Origin: Bauldia litoralis
Lineage (GTDB): Bacteria; Pseudomonadota; Alphaproteobacteria; Rhizobiales; Kaistiaceae
Direction: 5' to 3'
DNA length: 53,644 nucleotides
NCBI RefSeq assembly: GCF_900104485.1
Contig: NZ_FMXQ01000014.1
Coordinates: forward strand, 1 to 53,644
Positions 27,151 to 37,746 of the stretch are shown piece by piece. A program made the position numbers and the translations under genes. The notes under the pieces were generated by a model that was not told where the DNA came from, did no database searches, and was given only the letters and a program-made list of their open reading frames with translations. How positions within the stretch are numbered: position 1 is the stretch's first letter; the number at the start of each line of letters is the position of its first letter.

Positions 27151-28748
27151 GCCGTGGTCTCCAACTCTGCGTTCGGTTCACTGCGCGCCTTGCGATGCCC
27201 GACGGCCGCCGCGGCAACCACGGCCTCCTCGGTCGCCTCGGCCTTGTCGATGACGGTGATCAACTTGCCCTTGCTCATCACCGCGATGCGATCGGACAGG
27301 GCCATGACCTCCTCGAGATCGGAGGTGACGAAGACGATGCCGATGCCCTCGGCGGCGAGCCGGCGCATGGTGCGAAAGACGTCTGATTTGGCGCCGATGT
27401 CGATGCCGCGGCTCGGCTCGTCCATCAAGAGCACCTTGGGCTCGGTCATCAGCGCCTTGGCGATGACGACCTTCTGCTGATTGCCACCCGACAGCGAACT
27501 TGCCTGGCGCGCCGGATCGGGCGCCTTGATCGACAGCCTGGTAATGAAGTCGCGAACGGCCGCCAGTTCCTTTGCGATGCGGATATGGGGGCCAAGGCAA
27601 AACTGACGGAGGCTGGCCAGGGTCATGTTGGTGCCGATCGGCAGGATCGGCACTAGGCCGTCGCGCTGGCGATCCTCCGGTATGATCGCCAGCCCCTGGT
27701 GAATACGCCCGGCGACATCGCGCGCCGTCGACTTCTTGCCGTCGATATAGACGCTGCCCGAAGCGTGCGGGTGGCGGCCCATCACGCATTCGAGAAGCTC
27801 CGACCGGCCAGCGCCCATCAGTCCGTAGATGCCGAGGATCTCCCCGGCATGGACGGAAAGCGAGACATGGTCGACCAGGTAGCCGCCGCCGGGACGGGGC
27901 AGCGACAGGTTCTCGACACGAAGCCGCTCGGCGCCGCCGCCGGCATGCTTTCCGTCGGCGAAGTCCTTGGCGTCCGAGCCGATCATCTGGCGAACGATCC
28001 AGGAGATGTCGATCTTGTCCATGCGCTCGTTGCCGGTGATCCGCCCGTCGCGCAGGACCGTGATGTAGTCGCCGATGCGGATCAGTTCTTCGAGCCGGTG
28101 GGAGATGTAGATGATCGCCACGCCGCGCGACTTGAGGTCGGCGATGACGCGGAAGAGGATATCGACCTCGGCCGCGCTGAGCGCCGAGGTCGGCTCATCC
28201 ATGATCAGGATGCGCGCATCCTGGGCCAGCGCCTTGGCGATCTCGACGATCTGCTGCTGGCCGATCGGCAGATCGGCAACAAGCGCCTTCGGATCGATGT
28301 CGTGCTCGAGCTGCTTCATCAGTTCGGCAGCGAGACGTTCCTGCTCCTGATGGCGGACGCCAAGGATCGGGCGCGTGATCTCGCGCGACACGAAGATGTT
28401 CTCGGCCACCGACAAGTTGGGAAAGAGATTCATCTCCTGGAAGACGATGCCGATGCCGTGGCGGACCGCATCGGCCGTGCTCGTCAGGGACACGGGCTTG
28501 CCATCGACGATGATGCGGCCCTCGGTCGGTCTCTCGACGCCGGCGATGATCTTCATCAGGGTCGACTTGCCGGCGCCGTTCTCGCCGACCAGCACGTTGA
28601 CCGCGCCGCGCCGGACTTCAAAATCGACCCCGCGCAACGCCATCGTGCCCGGATAGACCTTGGTCACCTTCTCGACGGTAAGGACGATATCCCGATCGGC
28701 AGCGGACTCGCCGCTGTCGGCGCCGGATTTGACGGTCCCGGTCGTCAC
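27147..28748 (-). CDS. Sugar-type ABC transporter ATPase (CUT2, duplicated), system 1
   Basis: 533 residues with two nucleotide-binding domains of the RbsA/XylG type. The first is complete (Walker A GENGAGKS, Walker B ILIMDEPTSALS). Its signature is the shortened LPIGQQQIVEIAKAL. The second has the degenerate loop GLMGAGRS and LSGGNQQKVVIAKAL, as usual in this family. Overlaps the DUF2291 gene and the permease gene with ATGA junctions. Confidence 0.94.
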   Translation of the reverse strand: MTTGTVKSGADSGESAADRDIVLTVEKVTKVYPGTMALRGVDFEVRRGAVNVLVGENGAGKSTLMKIIAGVERPTEGRIIVDGKPVSLTSTADAVRHGIGIVFQEMNLFPNLSVAENIFVSREITRPILGVRHQEQERLAAELMKQLEHDIDPKALVADLPIGQQQIVEIAKALAQDARILIMDEPTSALSAAEVDILFRVIADLKSRGVAIIYISHRLEELIRIGDYITVLRDGRITGNERMDKIDISWIVRQMIGSDAKDFADGKHAGGGAERLRVENLSLPRPGGGYLVDHVSLSVHAGEILGIYGLMGAGRSELLECVMGRHPHASGSVYIDGKKSTARDVAGRIHQGLAIIPEDRQRDGLVPILPIGTNMTLASLRQFCLGPHIRIAKELAAVRDFITRLSIKAPDPARQASSLSGGNQQKVVIAKALMTEPKVLLMDEPSRGIDIGAKSDVFRTMRRLAAEGIGIVFVTSDLEEVMALSDRIAVMSKGKLITVIDKAEATEEAVVAAAAVGHRKARSEPNAELETTA

Positions 28749-29464
28749 GACGACGGTTCCACGACCGTGATTTCAGCCGCCGTAAAGATCGGCCGATCGT
28801 CGGACGGGTCGATCTCGAAGACGCCGAGAACCGAGACCTTGCGGCCGATCAGGCCCTCGCGCGGGAAGGTGTTGAGGACGGTGTCGTTGACCAGCGTGTT
28901 CAGCGACTTGCCGAACTTGGCGTAGTCGATCTGGTTGGTGAAGTCGCCGAAGGAAACGAAATCGAGGCTGTCGCGCAGGACCGTGCCACGGATTACCGGC
29001 CCGATCTGCACCGTCGCATCGGCCGTCCCGTCGCCGTCTTCGTCGATATCCACCGTGGCGGCCCGCGTGTCGAGCTTGGTCGCGACGATGGTCCCGTCGA
29101 GCCTTGCGACGATGGTCCAGGGCTTGCCATCCGGATTCGCCCGGTAGCCGAAGCGCTCACCGGCGGCGTCGGGATCCTCGGCGACGAGCGCGATCACCTC
29201 GCCGAAATCGCCGGCCTTGCCGTTGAGATAGGGGATGACCTGCTCGTCCCAGAGATCGGCCGCCATCTTGTCGGAATCGAAGGACTCGTCGTCAAAGAAG
29301 ATGTCGACGCCATCCGACGTCGTCGCCCCCTCCTCGTTGGCGATGAGCTTGCACCCGGACAGGGATGCCAAGGCTACCATGCCAACGGTCAGGACCGCGA
29401 CTGTTACGAAACCACGACGGGCCAAGGAGGCCTCCCGATCAAGCGAGATTGCAGACGAAACCAT
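28745..29464 (-). CDS. DUF2291-family lipoprotein of a sugar ABC operon
   Basis: 239 residues. The N-terminal membrane segment ends in a lipobox LSGC (Cys38), so it is a predicted lipoprotein in the cell envelope. The body includes DEQVIPYLNGKAGDFGEVIALVAEDPDAAGE, KPWTIVARLDGTIVATKLDTRAATVDID and VIGPVIRGTVLRDSLDFVSFGDFTNQIDYAKFGKSLN in substance. This matches the DUF2291 family, regularly found beside CUT2 transporters and of unknown role. It lies between the binding protein and the ATPase, overlapping the latter. Confidence 0.8.
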   Translation of the reverse strand: MVSSAISLDREASLARRGFVTVAVLTVGMVALASLSGCKLIANEEGATTSDGVDIFFDDESFDSDKMAADLWDEQVIPYLNGKAGDFGEVIALVAEDPDAAGERFGYRANPDGKPWTIVARLDGTIVATKLDTRAATVDIDEDGDGTADATVQIGPVIRGTVLRDSLDFVSFGDFTNQIDYAKFGKSLNTLVNDTVLNTFPREGLIGRKVSVLGVFEIDPSDDRPIFTAAEITVVEPSS

Positions 29465-29529
29465 GAGGATGCGGCCGGGCCGGGAAGGCGTGGGAGTATC
29501 GCCTGCCCGACCCTCAACCGCGGGCCGGA

Positions 29530-30616
<1,087 letters not shown>

Positions 30617-30737
30617 TCTGGAGACAATCACGCACGACGCCGGCCTACGGATCGCGTCCGCGCGTCAGACGCGGCCGGATTCCTCGGGAACGACTTCCGC
30701 CGTGGCTGACGGAGGAGGCTGAACAATCGAAGGAAGG

Positions 30738-31658
30738 CTAGGGCTTTGGGCGGCCGGCCCTGCGGTCCTCCGCGGCTGCGCGCGCGGTGAGCACTTTGGC
30801 GATAAGGACTTTGATCCCGAGTCGTTCGAAGGCCTGGGCATCGGAATCGCTGATGCCATCGTCGGTAATGAACGAGTGCACCACGTCAAGATTGCCGAGC
30901 CGCGTGAAGGACGGGCGATTGATTTTCGACGAGTCGGCAACGAGATAAACGTGCGAAGCCGCCTTGATCATCGCCATTTTGAGCTGCAGGTCGGCGAAAC
31001 TCGGATAGGTCAGTCCGGTGTCAAGGGCAACACCGGCGGTTGCCAGAAAAAGCTTGCCGGCAAAAATATCGCGAAAATACTCAACTGATCGATCGCCGCT
31101 GAGCGACAGCGTCGGCGCCTTGAACTGGCCGCCCGGCATGTGAACCGCGACCGACGGCACGCCGCCGAGCATCAGGGCAATGTTGAGCGCATTGGTGATG
31201 ACCGTCAGTTCGCGCCGGCCGGCAAGGCGCCGCGCCACTTCCGTGGTGGTCGAGCCAGCATCGAGAATGATCGTCTCCGAGTCGGAGACGAGAGTCGCTG
31301 CCAATTGCGCGATCGCGATCTTTTGTTCCATGTTTTCAGAGTGTTGTAAGGAGAGCGTCTCAACCTGATGGGGCACGGTCTTCAGATAAGCACCGCCGTG
31401 CTCCCGGGTGATGTGCCCCTCGGCATCGAGCCGCTCGAGATCCTGGCGAATGGTTGCTTCCGAGACGTCGAAAGCCTCGCTGAGGTCGCGGACCCGGGCA
31501 CTTCCTTCCTCGCGCAGCCAGTCGAGAATACGCATGCGACGCGGCTCGGCGAGCAGCGATCGCTTTTCGTCGCGACCGCGCGATCCCGGGCGGCGCCCGC
31601 CCGCGCGCGGCGCAGCAGTTGCGTCTTCTTGCACCTCACCTCGAGTCGACTGGGTCAT
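30738..31658 (-). CDS. DeoR family transcriptional repressor
   Basis: 306 residues from the ATG at 31658 (GGAG five bases upstream); the frame is open 19 codons further. An unstructured N-terminus (PRAGGRRPGSRGRDEKRS) precedes the DeoR winged helix (RRMRILDWLREEGSARVRDLSEAFDVSEATIRQDLERLDAEG) and the sugar-phosphate sensor domain (ETIILDAGSTTTEVARRL, TVITNALNIALML, FLATAGV). It lies between the minus-strand ABC operon and the plus-strand catabolic operon, and likely represses both until a phosphorylated sugar intermediate appears. Confidence 0.93.
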   Translation of the reverse strand: MTQSTRGEVQEDATAAPRAGGRRPGSRGRDEKRSLLAEPRRMRILDWLREEGSARVRDLSEAFDVSEATIRQDLERLDAEGHITREHGGAYLKTVPHQVETLSLQHSENMEQKIAIAQLAATLVSDSETIILDAGSTTTEVARRLAGRRELTVITNALNIALMLGGVPSVAVHMPGGQFKAPTLSLSGDRSVEYFRDIFAGKLFLATAGVALDTGLTYPSFADLQLKMAMIKAASHVYLVADSSKINRPSFTRLGNLDVVHSFITDDGISDSDAQAFERLGIKVLIAKVLTARAAAEDRRAGRPKP

Positions 31659-31807
31659 TGCAGCTCCGTCTGCCGAATCTTCGCGTGTGATGGAAAACCT
31701 TGGCCGTAACACCATTCGCGGCCGCGGAACATAGCGAATGCCTCACTGATCGGAGGTTCGTCGCCCAAGTTTGCCGCGGACAACCCGACCGACGCGAGCG
31801 TAGAGAA

Positions 31808-31837
31808 TTGACTATTCGAATGCAAACGTGCTTATTC
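31808..31837 (+). promoter_or_regulatory. Predicted promoter of the isomerase/transketolase operon
   Basis: TTGACT (31808-31813), 18-base spacer, TTATTC (31832-31837). TATTCGAA occurs twice, at 31813-31820 and 31833-31840, exactly 20 bases apart, which would place both on one face of the helix. Confidence 0.45.
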
Positions 31838-31838
31838 G

Positions 31839-31856
31839 AAAAAAATCGAAAGAAAT
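31839..31856 (+). promoter_or_regulatory. Putative DeoR operator, copy 2
   Basis: AAAAAAATCGAAAGAAAT directly after the predicted -10 box of the isomerase operon. It differs by one base from the element before the system 1 binding-protein gene and has the same orientation relative to its promoter. Confidence 0.5.
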
Positions 31857-31874
31857 TGCGTTCGGGAGGAACCG

Positions 31875-33347
31875 TTGCCGCGCATTATCGACAAAACCAT
31901 GACGCTCGGCGTGGCTATCGGCGGGCGCGCCTTTTTCAACGGTGCACCGGCGCTGACCAGTCGCGAGGAAATCGTCGCCCAGTTTACCGCCCTCGGTCTC
32001 AAGCTGCTGATCCTGCCCGCCGAGGCGACCAAGGACGGCGCGGTGCAATCGCGCGAAGACGCGCAACTTTATGCCAATTTCTTTCGCGCCCACCGCGACG
32101 AGATCGACGGCCTGGTCGTCCTCCTGCCGAATTTCGGTGACGAGATCGCCATAGCAGAATTGGTCAACATGGCCAGGCTCGACGTGCCGATCCTGCTTCA
32201 GGCGTCGAATGACGAGATCGACAAGGTCGACGTCCGTTCCCGGCGCGACGCCTTCTGCGGGAAAATCTCGGTCTCCAACAACTTCTATCAGTATGGTGTC
32301 CCCTTCACCGACACGAGCCTCCACACCTGCGACGTGGGGAGCGACCTCTTCCGCGGCGACCTCGACCGCTTCGCCCGCGTCTGCCGCACGGTGCGCGGAT
32401 TGCGCAACGGCCGGATCGGCGCCATCGGCGCCCGCACCGGCGCGTTCCAGACCATGCGCTACTCGGAGAAACTGCTGCAGGCCACCGGCCTGACCGTGGT
32501 GACGGTCGATCTCTCCGAGATCATCGGCACGGCCAAGGGGATTTCCGACGACGATCCGGCGCTCAAGCGCAAGCTCGAAGAGGTGATGGCCTACGGCACG
32601 ATCCCCAGCCACATCGATCGCGGCAACATCACCAAGCAGGCGAAGTGGGGGCTGGCGGTCGACGGATGGATCGAGGCCAATGGCTGCGATGCCAGCTCCA
32701 TCCAGTGCTGGTCGTCGCTGCAGGAAAATTTCGGCTGCGCCACCTGCCTCACCATGTCGATGATGGGCGAGAAGCTGATGCCGTCGGCCTGCGAGGTCGA
32801 CGTGATGGGCGCGGTGTCGATGTACGCGCTGGCGCTGGCCTCCGGCGCGCCACCCGCCATCCTCGACTGGAACAACAATTACGGCGACGCGGCCGATCTC
32901 TGCGTCTGCACCCATTGCGGCAACTTCCCGAAGAGCTTCATCGGCGCGGAACCGGAAATCTCGAACCTCGATGTTCTCGGAACCGTGCTCGGCCAGGACC
33001 GCTGCTTCGGCGCGGTCAAAGGCAAGGTGAAGGCCGGACCGATGACCTTCTTCCGGTTCTCCTCCGACGATCGCGCCGGGACGCTCAAGGCCTATGTCGG
33101 CGAGGGCGATTTCACCGACGACCCGTTTGCGATGGACGGCGGCATCGCCGTCACCCGGGTCGGAAGGCTGCGCGACCTGCTTGGCTTCATCGTCCGCAAC
33201 GGCTTCGAGCATCACGTCGCGATGGTGCGCGGCAACCACGCCGGCATCGTCCACGAGGCGGTCACCCGCTACCTCGACCTGCCGATCTACCACCACGAGG
33301 CGAACCCGGCCTACACCGGGGTGCCTGCCCAGGGATTTCGTCTTTGA
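31875..33347 (+). CDS. L-fucose/L-arabinose isomerase-family sugar isomerase
   Basis: 490 residues from a TTG with GGGAGGA four bases upstream; an ATG eight codons later is the alternative. Candidate metal/catalytic acids are Glu307 (SACEVDVMGA) and Asp331 (AILDWNNNYGD), 24 residues apart as in E. coli FucI (Glu337/Asp361), with a late HH pair (IYHHEANPAYTG) near the C-terminus. An aldose-ketose isomerase is expected. The operon continues with split transketolase and a sugar kinase, so the product would be a ketose that is phosphorylated and cleaved. D-apiose to D-apulose is the best guess; other branched or rare pentoses remain possible. Confidence 0.85.
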   Translation: MPRIIDKTMTLGVAIGGRAFFNGAPALTSREEIVAQFTALGLKLLILPAEATKDGAVQSREDAQLYANFFRAHRDEIDGLVVLLPNFGDEIAIAELVNMARLDVPILLQASNDEIDKVDVRSRRDAFCGKISVSNNFYQYGVPFTDTSLHTCDVGSDLFRGDLDRFARVCRTVRGLRNGRIGAIGARTGAFQTMRYSEKLLQATGLTVVTVDLSEIIGTAKGISDDDPALKRKLEEVMAYGTIPSHIDRGNITKQAKWGLAVDGWIEANGCDASSIQCWSSLQENFGCATCLTMSMMGEKLMPSACEVDVMGAVSMYALALASGAPPAILDWNNNYGDAADLCVCTHCGNFPKSFIGAEPEISNLDVLGTVLGQDRCFGAVKGKVKAGPMTFFRFSSDDRAGTLKAYVGEGDFTDDPFAMDGGIAVTRVGRLRDLLGFIVRNGFEHHVAMVRGNHAGIVHEAVTRYLDLPIYHHEANPAYTGVPAQGFRL

Positions 33348-33357
33348 ACACCAAGAG

Positions 33358-34211
<854 letters not shown>

Positions 34212-34215
<4 letters not shown>

Positions 34216-35168
34216 GCGCGCCCTCGACCCCACCCGGCGCTTTCGACTGCCGCAATGCCTTCGCCGAGACGCTGGAGGCGCTCGCGGCCGACGACCCGCG
34301 GATCGTCACCGTCGTCAATGACAGCGTCGGCTCGTCGAAGCTTGGCGGCTTCAAGAAGAAGTTTCCCGAGCGGACCATCAATGTCGGCATCGCCGAACAG
34401 AATTTGGTCGGCGTCGGGGCCGGGCTTGCCAATGGCGGCCAGATCCCCTTCGTCAGTGCAGCCTCATGCTTCCTGACGGCGCGGGCGATGGAGCAGATCA
34501 AGGCCGACGTCTCCTATTCCAACGTCAACGTGAAGCTCATCGGCCAGTCCGCCGGCATCGCATACGGCGAACTCGGCCCGACGCATCACTCGATCGAGGA
34601 CGTCGCCTGGCTGCGGCTCCTGCCCAATCTCGCCATCGTCGTGCCGTCCGACCCCTGGGAAACTGCCGAGGCGGTCAAGGCGGCCGCCGCCCATGACGGC
34701 CCGATCTTCGTCCGGGTCAGCCGCTTCCCGGTGCCTGCGATCCCACGCCCCGACGGGGCCAGCTTCAAGCTCGGCAAGGCCGAAACCTTGCGGGAGGGAA
34801 GCGACGCGGCGATCATCGCCAACGGCGTCATGCTTCATCGCGCGCTGGACGCGGCCAGTCAGCTTGCCGAAGACGGCATCAACGTCCGCGTCGTCAACAT
34901 GGCGTCGATCGCACCACTCGACGAGGAAGCGATCCGCTCGGCCGCCGAGACAGGCGCGGTGGTGACGGTCGAGGAGGGCTCGGTCCGTGGCGGGCTCGGC
35001 GGCGCGGTTGCCGAGGTGATGTCGACCTCGCGACCGGCGCATCTGCGGGTCCTCGGCTTCCCCGGTTTCGTGCCGACCGGCACCGTTGACTTCCTGTTCG
35101 AGCATTTCGGGCTTACCGCCGACGGCATCGCCGCGGCCGTTCGCGACGTCACCGCGGCGGGCAGCTGA
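34212..35168 (+). CDS. Transketolase-like C-terminal subunit
   Basis: 318 residues. Pyrimidine-binding and C-terminal transketolase domains: NDSVGSSKLGGFKKKFPERTINVGIAEQNLVGVGAGLANGG (includes the catalytic Glu of GIAEQN), ARAMEQIKADVSYSNVNVKLIG, GPTHHSIEDVAWLR, and a C-terminal domain with VVTVEEGSVRGGLGGAVAE. Translationally coupled to the N-terminal subunit. Together they form one enzyme that moves a two-carbon ketol unit. Confidence 0.92.
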
Positions 35169-35170
35169 CG

Positions 35171-36634
35171 ATGCCCGACCTCCTGCTTGCCATCGACCAG
35201 GGGACGAGTTCAACCAAGTGCCTGCTCGTCGATGGCGCGGGTCAGGTGGTGGCAAACGGCTCGGCGTCGCTCGGCGAAAGCCATCCGGCGCCAGGCTGGG
35301 TGGATCAGGACCCCGACGAGCTGTGGGCGAGTGTCCGTGGCGCCGTCGCCGACTGCCTGGATGGCCAGGACGCGAAGTCGGTGGTCGGCATCGCGATCAG
35401 CAGCCAGCGCGAATCCTGCGTGATCTGGGATCGGGGGACTGGCGCGGCGCTGACGCCGATGCTGTCCTGGCAGGACCAGCGCACCACGTCGCTCTGCGAC
35501 CGGATCCGGGACGGCGGCGACGCGTCGCTTGTCCGCGACCGGAGCGGCCTGCCGCTCGATCCGATGTTCTCGGCGGCCAAGGCGCGCTGGCTCCTCGACG
35601 AATTGCCCGGCGGACAGCAACGCGCCGACCGGGGCGAGATCTGCATCGGTACTGTCGATGCATGGCTTCTCAGCCGCTTTGGCGGCGAAGCGGTGATCGA
35701 GGCCGGCAATGCCTCGCGGACCCAGCTCCTCAATACCCGGGCAGCGGCCTGGGACAGCGACCTGCTCGACCTCTTCGGTATTCCCGAAGCCGCCCTGCCC
35801 CGCGTCGTCCCGTCCATCGGCCCCTTCCCGACAGTCCGCGACCTCGCGCCGCTTGCCGATGGCGTTCCAGTGCTTGCGGTCATGGGCGATTCCCACGCGG
35901 CCCTGTTCGGTCACGGCGCGTTCAAGCCGGGCGACATCAAGGCGACCTATGGCACCGGCTCCTCGGTCATGGGCCTGATCGACGACGTCAGTCGCCTCGA
36001 TCCGGGCCTGTGCCTCACCATTGCCTGGTCGATCGACCAACCGGCCTTTGCCGCCGAAGGCAATATCCGCGCGACCGGGGCAACGCTTCGCTGGCTGGCG
36101 GATGTCTTCGGCATCTCCTCGGCCGAGTTGGCCGACCTCGCGGCCACGGCCGACAGCCATGGCGTCTCCCTCGTCCCGGCCTTTAACGGCCTTGGCGCAC
36201 CCTGGTGGGACACCGATGCCGTCGGCCTTCTCGACGGGCTGACACTGGCGACATCGAAGCCGACGATTGCGCGCGCGGCGCTGGAATCCATCCCGCAACA
36301 GATCACGGATGTACTCGAAGCCATCGACAGGAGCGTCGGCCGCGTCCGGGAGCTCTTCGTCGATGGTGGTCCGACCCGCAACGACATGCTCATGCAGATC
36401 CAGGCGGACCTGGCCGGGCGGCGGGTGGTTCGGTCGGAGACGGCCGAACTGTCGGCGCTCGGCGTGGCCCATCTCGCCGGCCTGCGAGCCGGACTGTGGT
36501 CGTGGAAGCAACTCGCCGGTTTCAACCGGGACGGGACGACTTTCGCGCCCCAGGCAAGCGACGACGCACGCCATACCGCCCGAACCCATTGGGGTGCGGC
36601 GGTCGCCCGGGCGCGGTATCGCCCGAGGACGTAG
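35171..36634 (+). CDS. FGGY-family carbohydrate kinase
   Basis: 487 residues. ATP-binding phosphate 1 segment LLAIDQGTSSTKCLLVD, substrate region SWQDQRT, catalytic-loop Asp in MGDSHAALFGHG, phosphate 2 TYGTGSSVMG, adenosine segment ELFVDGGPTRNDMLMQIQADLAG. It starts two bases after the transketolase stop. FGGY kinases phosphorylate ketoses and polyols; here the likely substrate is the ketose made by the isomerase, giving the phosphoketose for the transketolase. Confidence 0.92.
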   Translation: MPDLLLAIDQGTSSTKCLLVDGAGQVVANGSASLGESHPAPGWVDQDPDELWASVRGAVADCLDGQDAKSVVGIAISSQRESCVIWDRGTGAALTPMLSWQDQRTTSLCDRIRDGGDASLVRDRSGLPLDPMFSAAKARWLLDELPGGQQRADRGEICIGTVDAWLLSRFGGEAVIEAGNASRTQLLNTRAAAWDSDLLDLFGIPEAALPRVVPSIGPFPTVRDLAPLADGVPVLAVMGDSHAALFGHGAFKPGDIKATYGTGSSVMGLIDDVSRLDPGLCLTIAWSIDQPAFAAEGNIRATGATLRWLADVFGISSAELADLAATADSHGVSLVPAFNGLGAPWWDTDAVGLLDGLTLATSKPTIARAALESIPQQITDVLEAIDRSVGRVRELFVDGGPTRNDMLMQIQADLAGRRVVRSETAELSALGVAHLAGLRAGLWSWKQLAGFNRDGTTFAPQASDDARHTARTHWGAAVARARYRPRT

Positions 36635-36731
36635 CAGGCATGACACACGCAAGAGGGAGGACGAAGAAGGATCAGAGGAAAGACCAAGCAAGAAAACGTT
36701 CCAAAGGTTCACAATAACTAGGGAGATACCC

Positions 36732-37685
36732 ATGACACGTCTGGGGCTTTGTTGTTCAGTCGCCGCCTTCGCGGCATCATCCGTTCTCGCAGGCGGCGCG
36801 TTCGCTTTCGACCAGGGCGATCTCATCAAACCGGTTGACAAGCAGACCATCGTCTTCATTCCGAAGGTCATCCACCCTTGGTATGAGGTGGTTGCCGCCG
36901 GTGCCGACGCCGCGGTTGCGGAACTCAAGACCCAGGGCATCGACGTCGAGGTCATCTGGGATTCGCCGCCGCAGGCCGACGTCGCCGACCACAACCGCCG
37001 CATCGAAACCAATATCGGCCGTCACCCCGATGGTCTGGCAGTCTCATGCCTTGATGCGTCGACCAACAACCAGTTGCTGGGTGAAGCGGTTACGGCCGGC
37101 ATCAACGTGATTACGTTCGACACGTTCTGCTCCGACGACTTCAACTTCGTTGGTCATAAGGGCGACGCCCAGGATGGTGCCGACCTGGCGGACTTCCTTG
37201 CCGAGAAAATCGGTGAATCCGGCAAAGTTGGTATCCTCTCTGGCAGCCTTACCGCCGCCAATCACGTGGCGCGGGTCGCCGGCTTTAAGGAAGCCATCGC
37301 CAAGTATCCGGATATCGAGATTGTTTTCGAGCAGCCCGACGATGACAGCCTGGAGAAGGCCGTCAGCCTCACCGAGAATGCGCTCCAAGCCAACCCAGAT
37401 CTGAAGGGCATTTTCGGCTCGAACGCGTCGAATCCAATTGGGGCCGCCCGGGCTGTGGTCAATGCGGGCAAGGCAGGCGAGGTGGTCATCGTCGGCATGG
37501 ACGACCTTCCCGAGACCCTGCAGTTCATCCGCGATGACGTCATCGCCGGGGTGAAAGCGCAGCGGCAATGGGAGATCGGCTACTGGGTGGTGAAGTATCT
37601 GGTCGCGGCGAACCAGAACCACACGACTCCGCATTCCCATGCGACTGGCTCGACGATCCTGACCAAGGATCTCATCGGCAATTGA
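36732..37685 (+). CDS. Periplasmic sugar-binding protein (RbsB-like), system 2
   Basis: 317 residues from an ATG with GGGAGA upstream. Signal peptide MTRLGLCCSVAAFAASSVLAGGAFA. Mature protein: IVFIPKVIHPWYEVVAAGADAAVAELKTQGI, then DGLAVSCLDAS and IVGMDDLPETLQFI. Contains the pair VITFDTFCSDD typical of this subgroup. 97 bases after the kinase stop and followed by its own ATPase and permease, making a second transporter in the same operon. A hairpin follows its stop. Confidence 0.93.
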   Translation: MTRLGLCCSVAAFAASSVLAGGAFAFDQGDLIKPVDKQTIVFIPKVIHPWYEVVAAGADAAVAELKTQGIDVEVIWDSPPQADVADHNRRIETNIGRHPDGLAVSCLDASTNNQLLGEAVTAGINVITFDTFCSDDFNFVGHKGDAQDGADLADFLAEKIGESGKVGILSGSLTAANHVARVAGFKEAIAKYPDIEIVFEQPDDDSLEKAVSLTENALQANPDLKGIFGSNASNPIGAARAVVNAGKAGEVVIVGMDDLPETLQFIRDDVIAGVKAQRQWEIGYWVVKYLVAANQNHTTPHSHATGSTILTKDLIGN

Positions 37686-37708
37686 TCCGACCGAGGCAGA
37701 ACCCACAG

Positions 37709-37730
37709 CGCGGCGCCTCCGGGCGCCGCG
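37709..37730 (+). other. Intercistronic hairpin after the system 2 binding-protein gene
   Basis: Arms CGCGGCGCC and GGCGCCGCG with a four-base TCCG loop, followed by TCCTTT, 24 bases after the stop. With two transporter genes still downstream, it probably raises binding-protein mRNA relative to the rest. Confidence 0.6.
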
Positions 37731-37746
37731 TCCTTTGGGGTTTACA

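Noticed and set aside
35210-37012. 600-codon open frame on the minus strand opposite the kinase and system 2 binding-protein genes
   Set aside because: High GC leaves long antisense frames; the plus strand encodes two clearly recognisable proteins here, and this frame has no domain.
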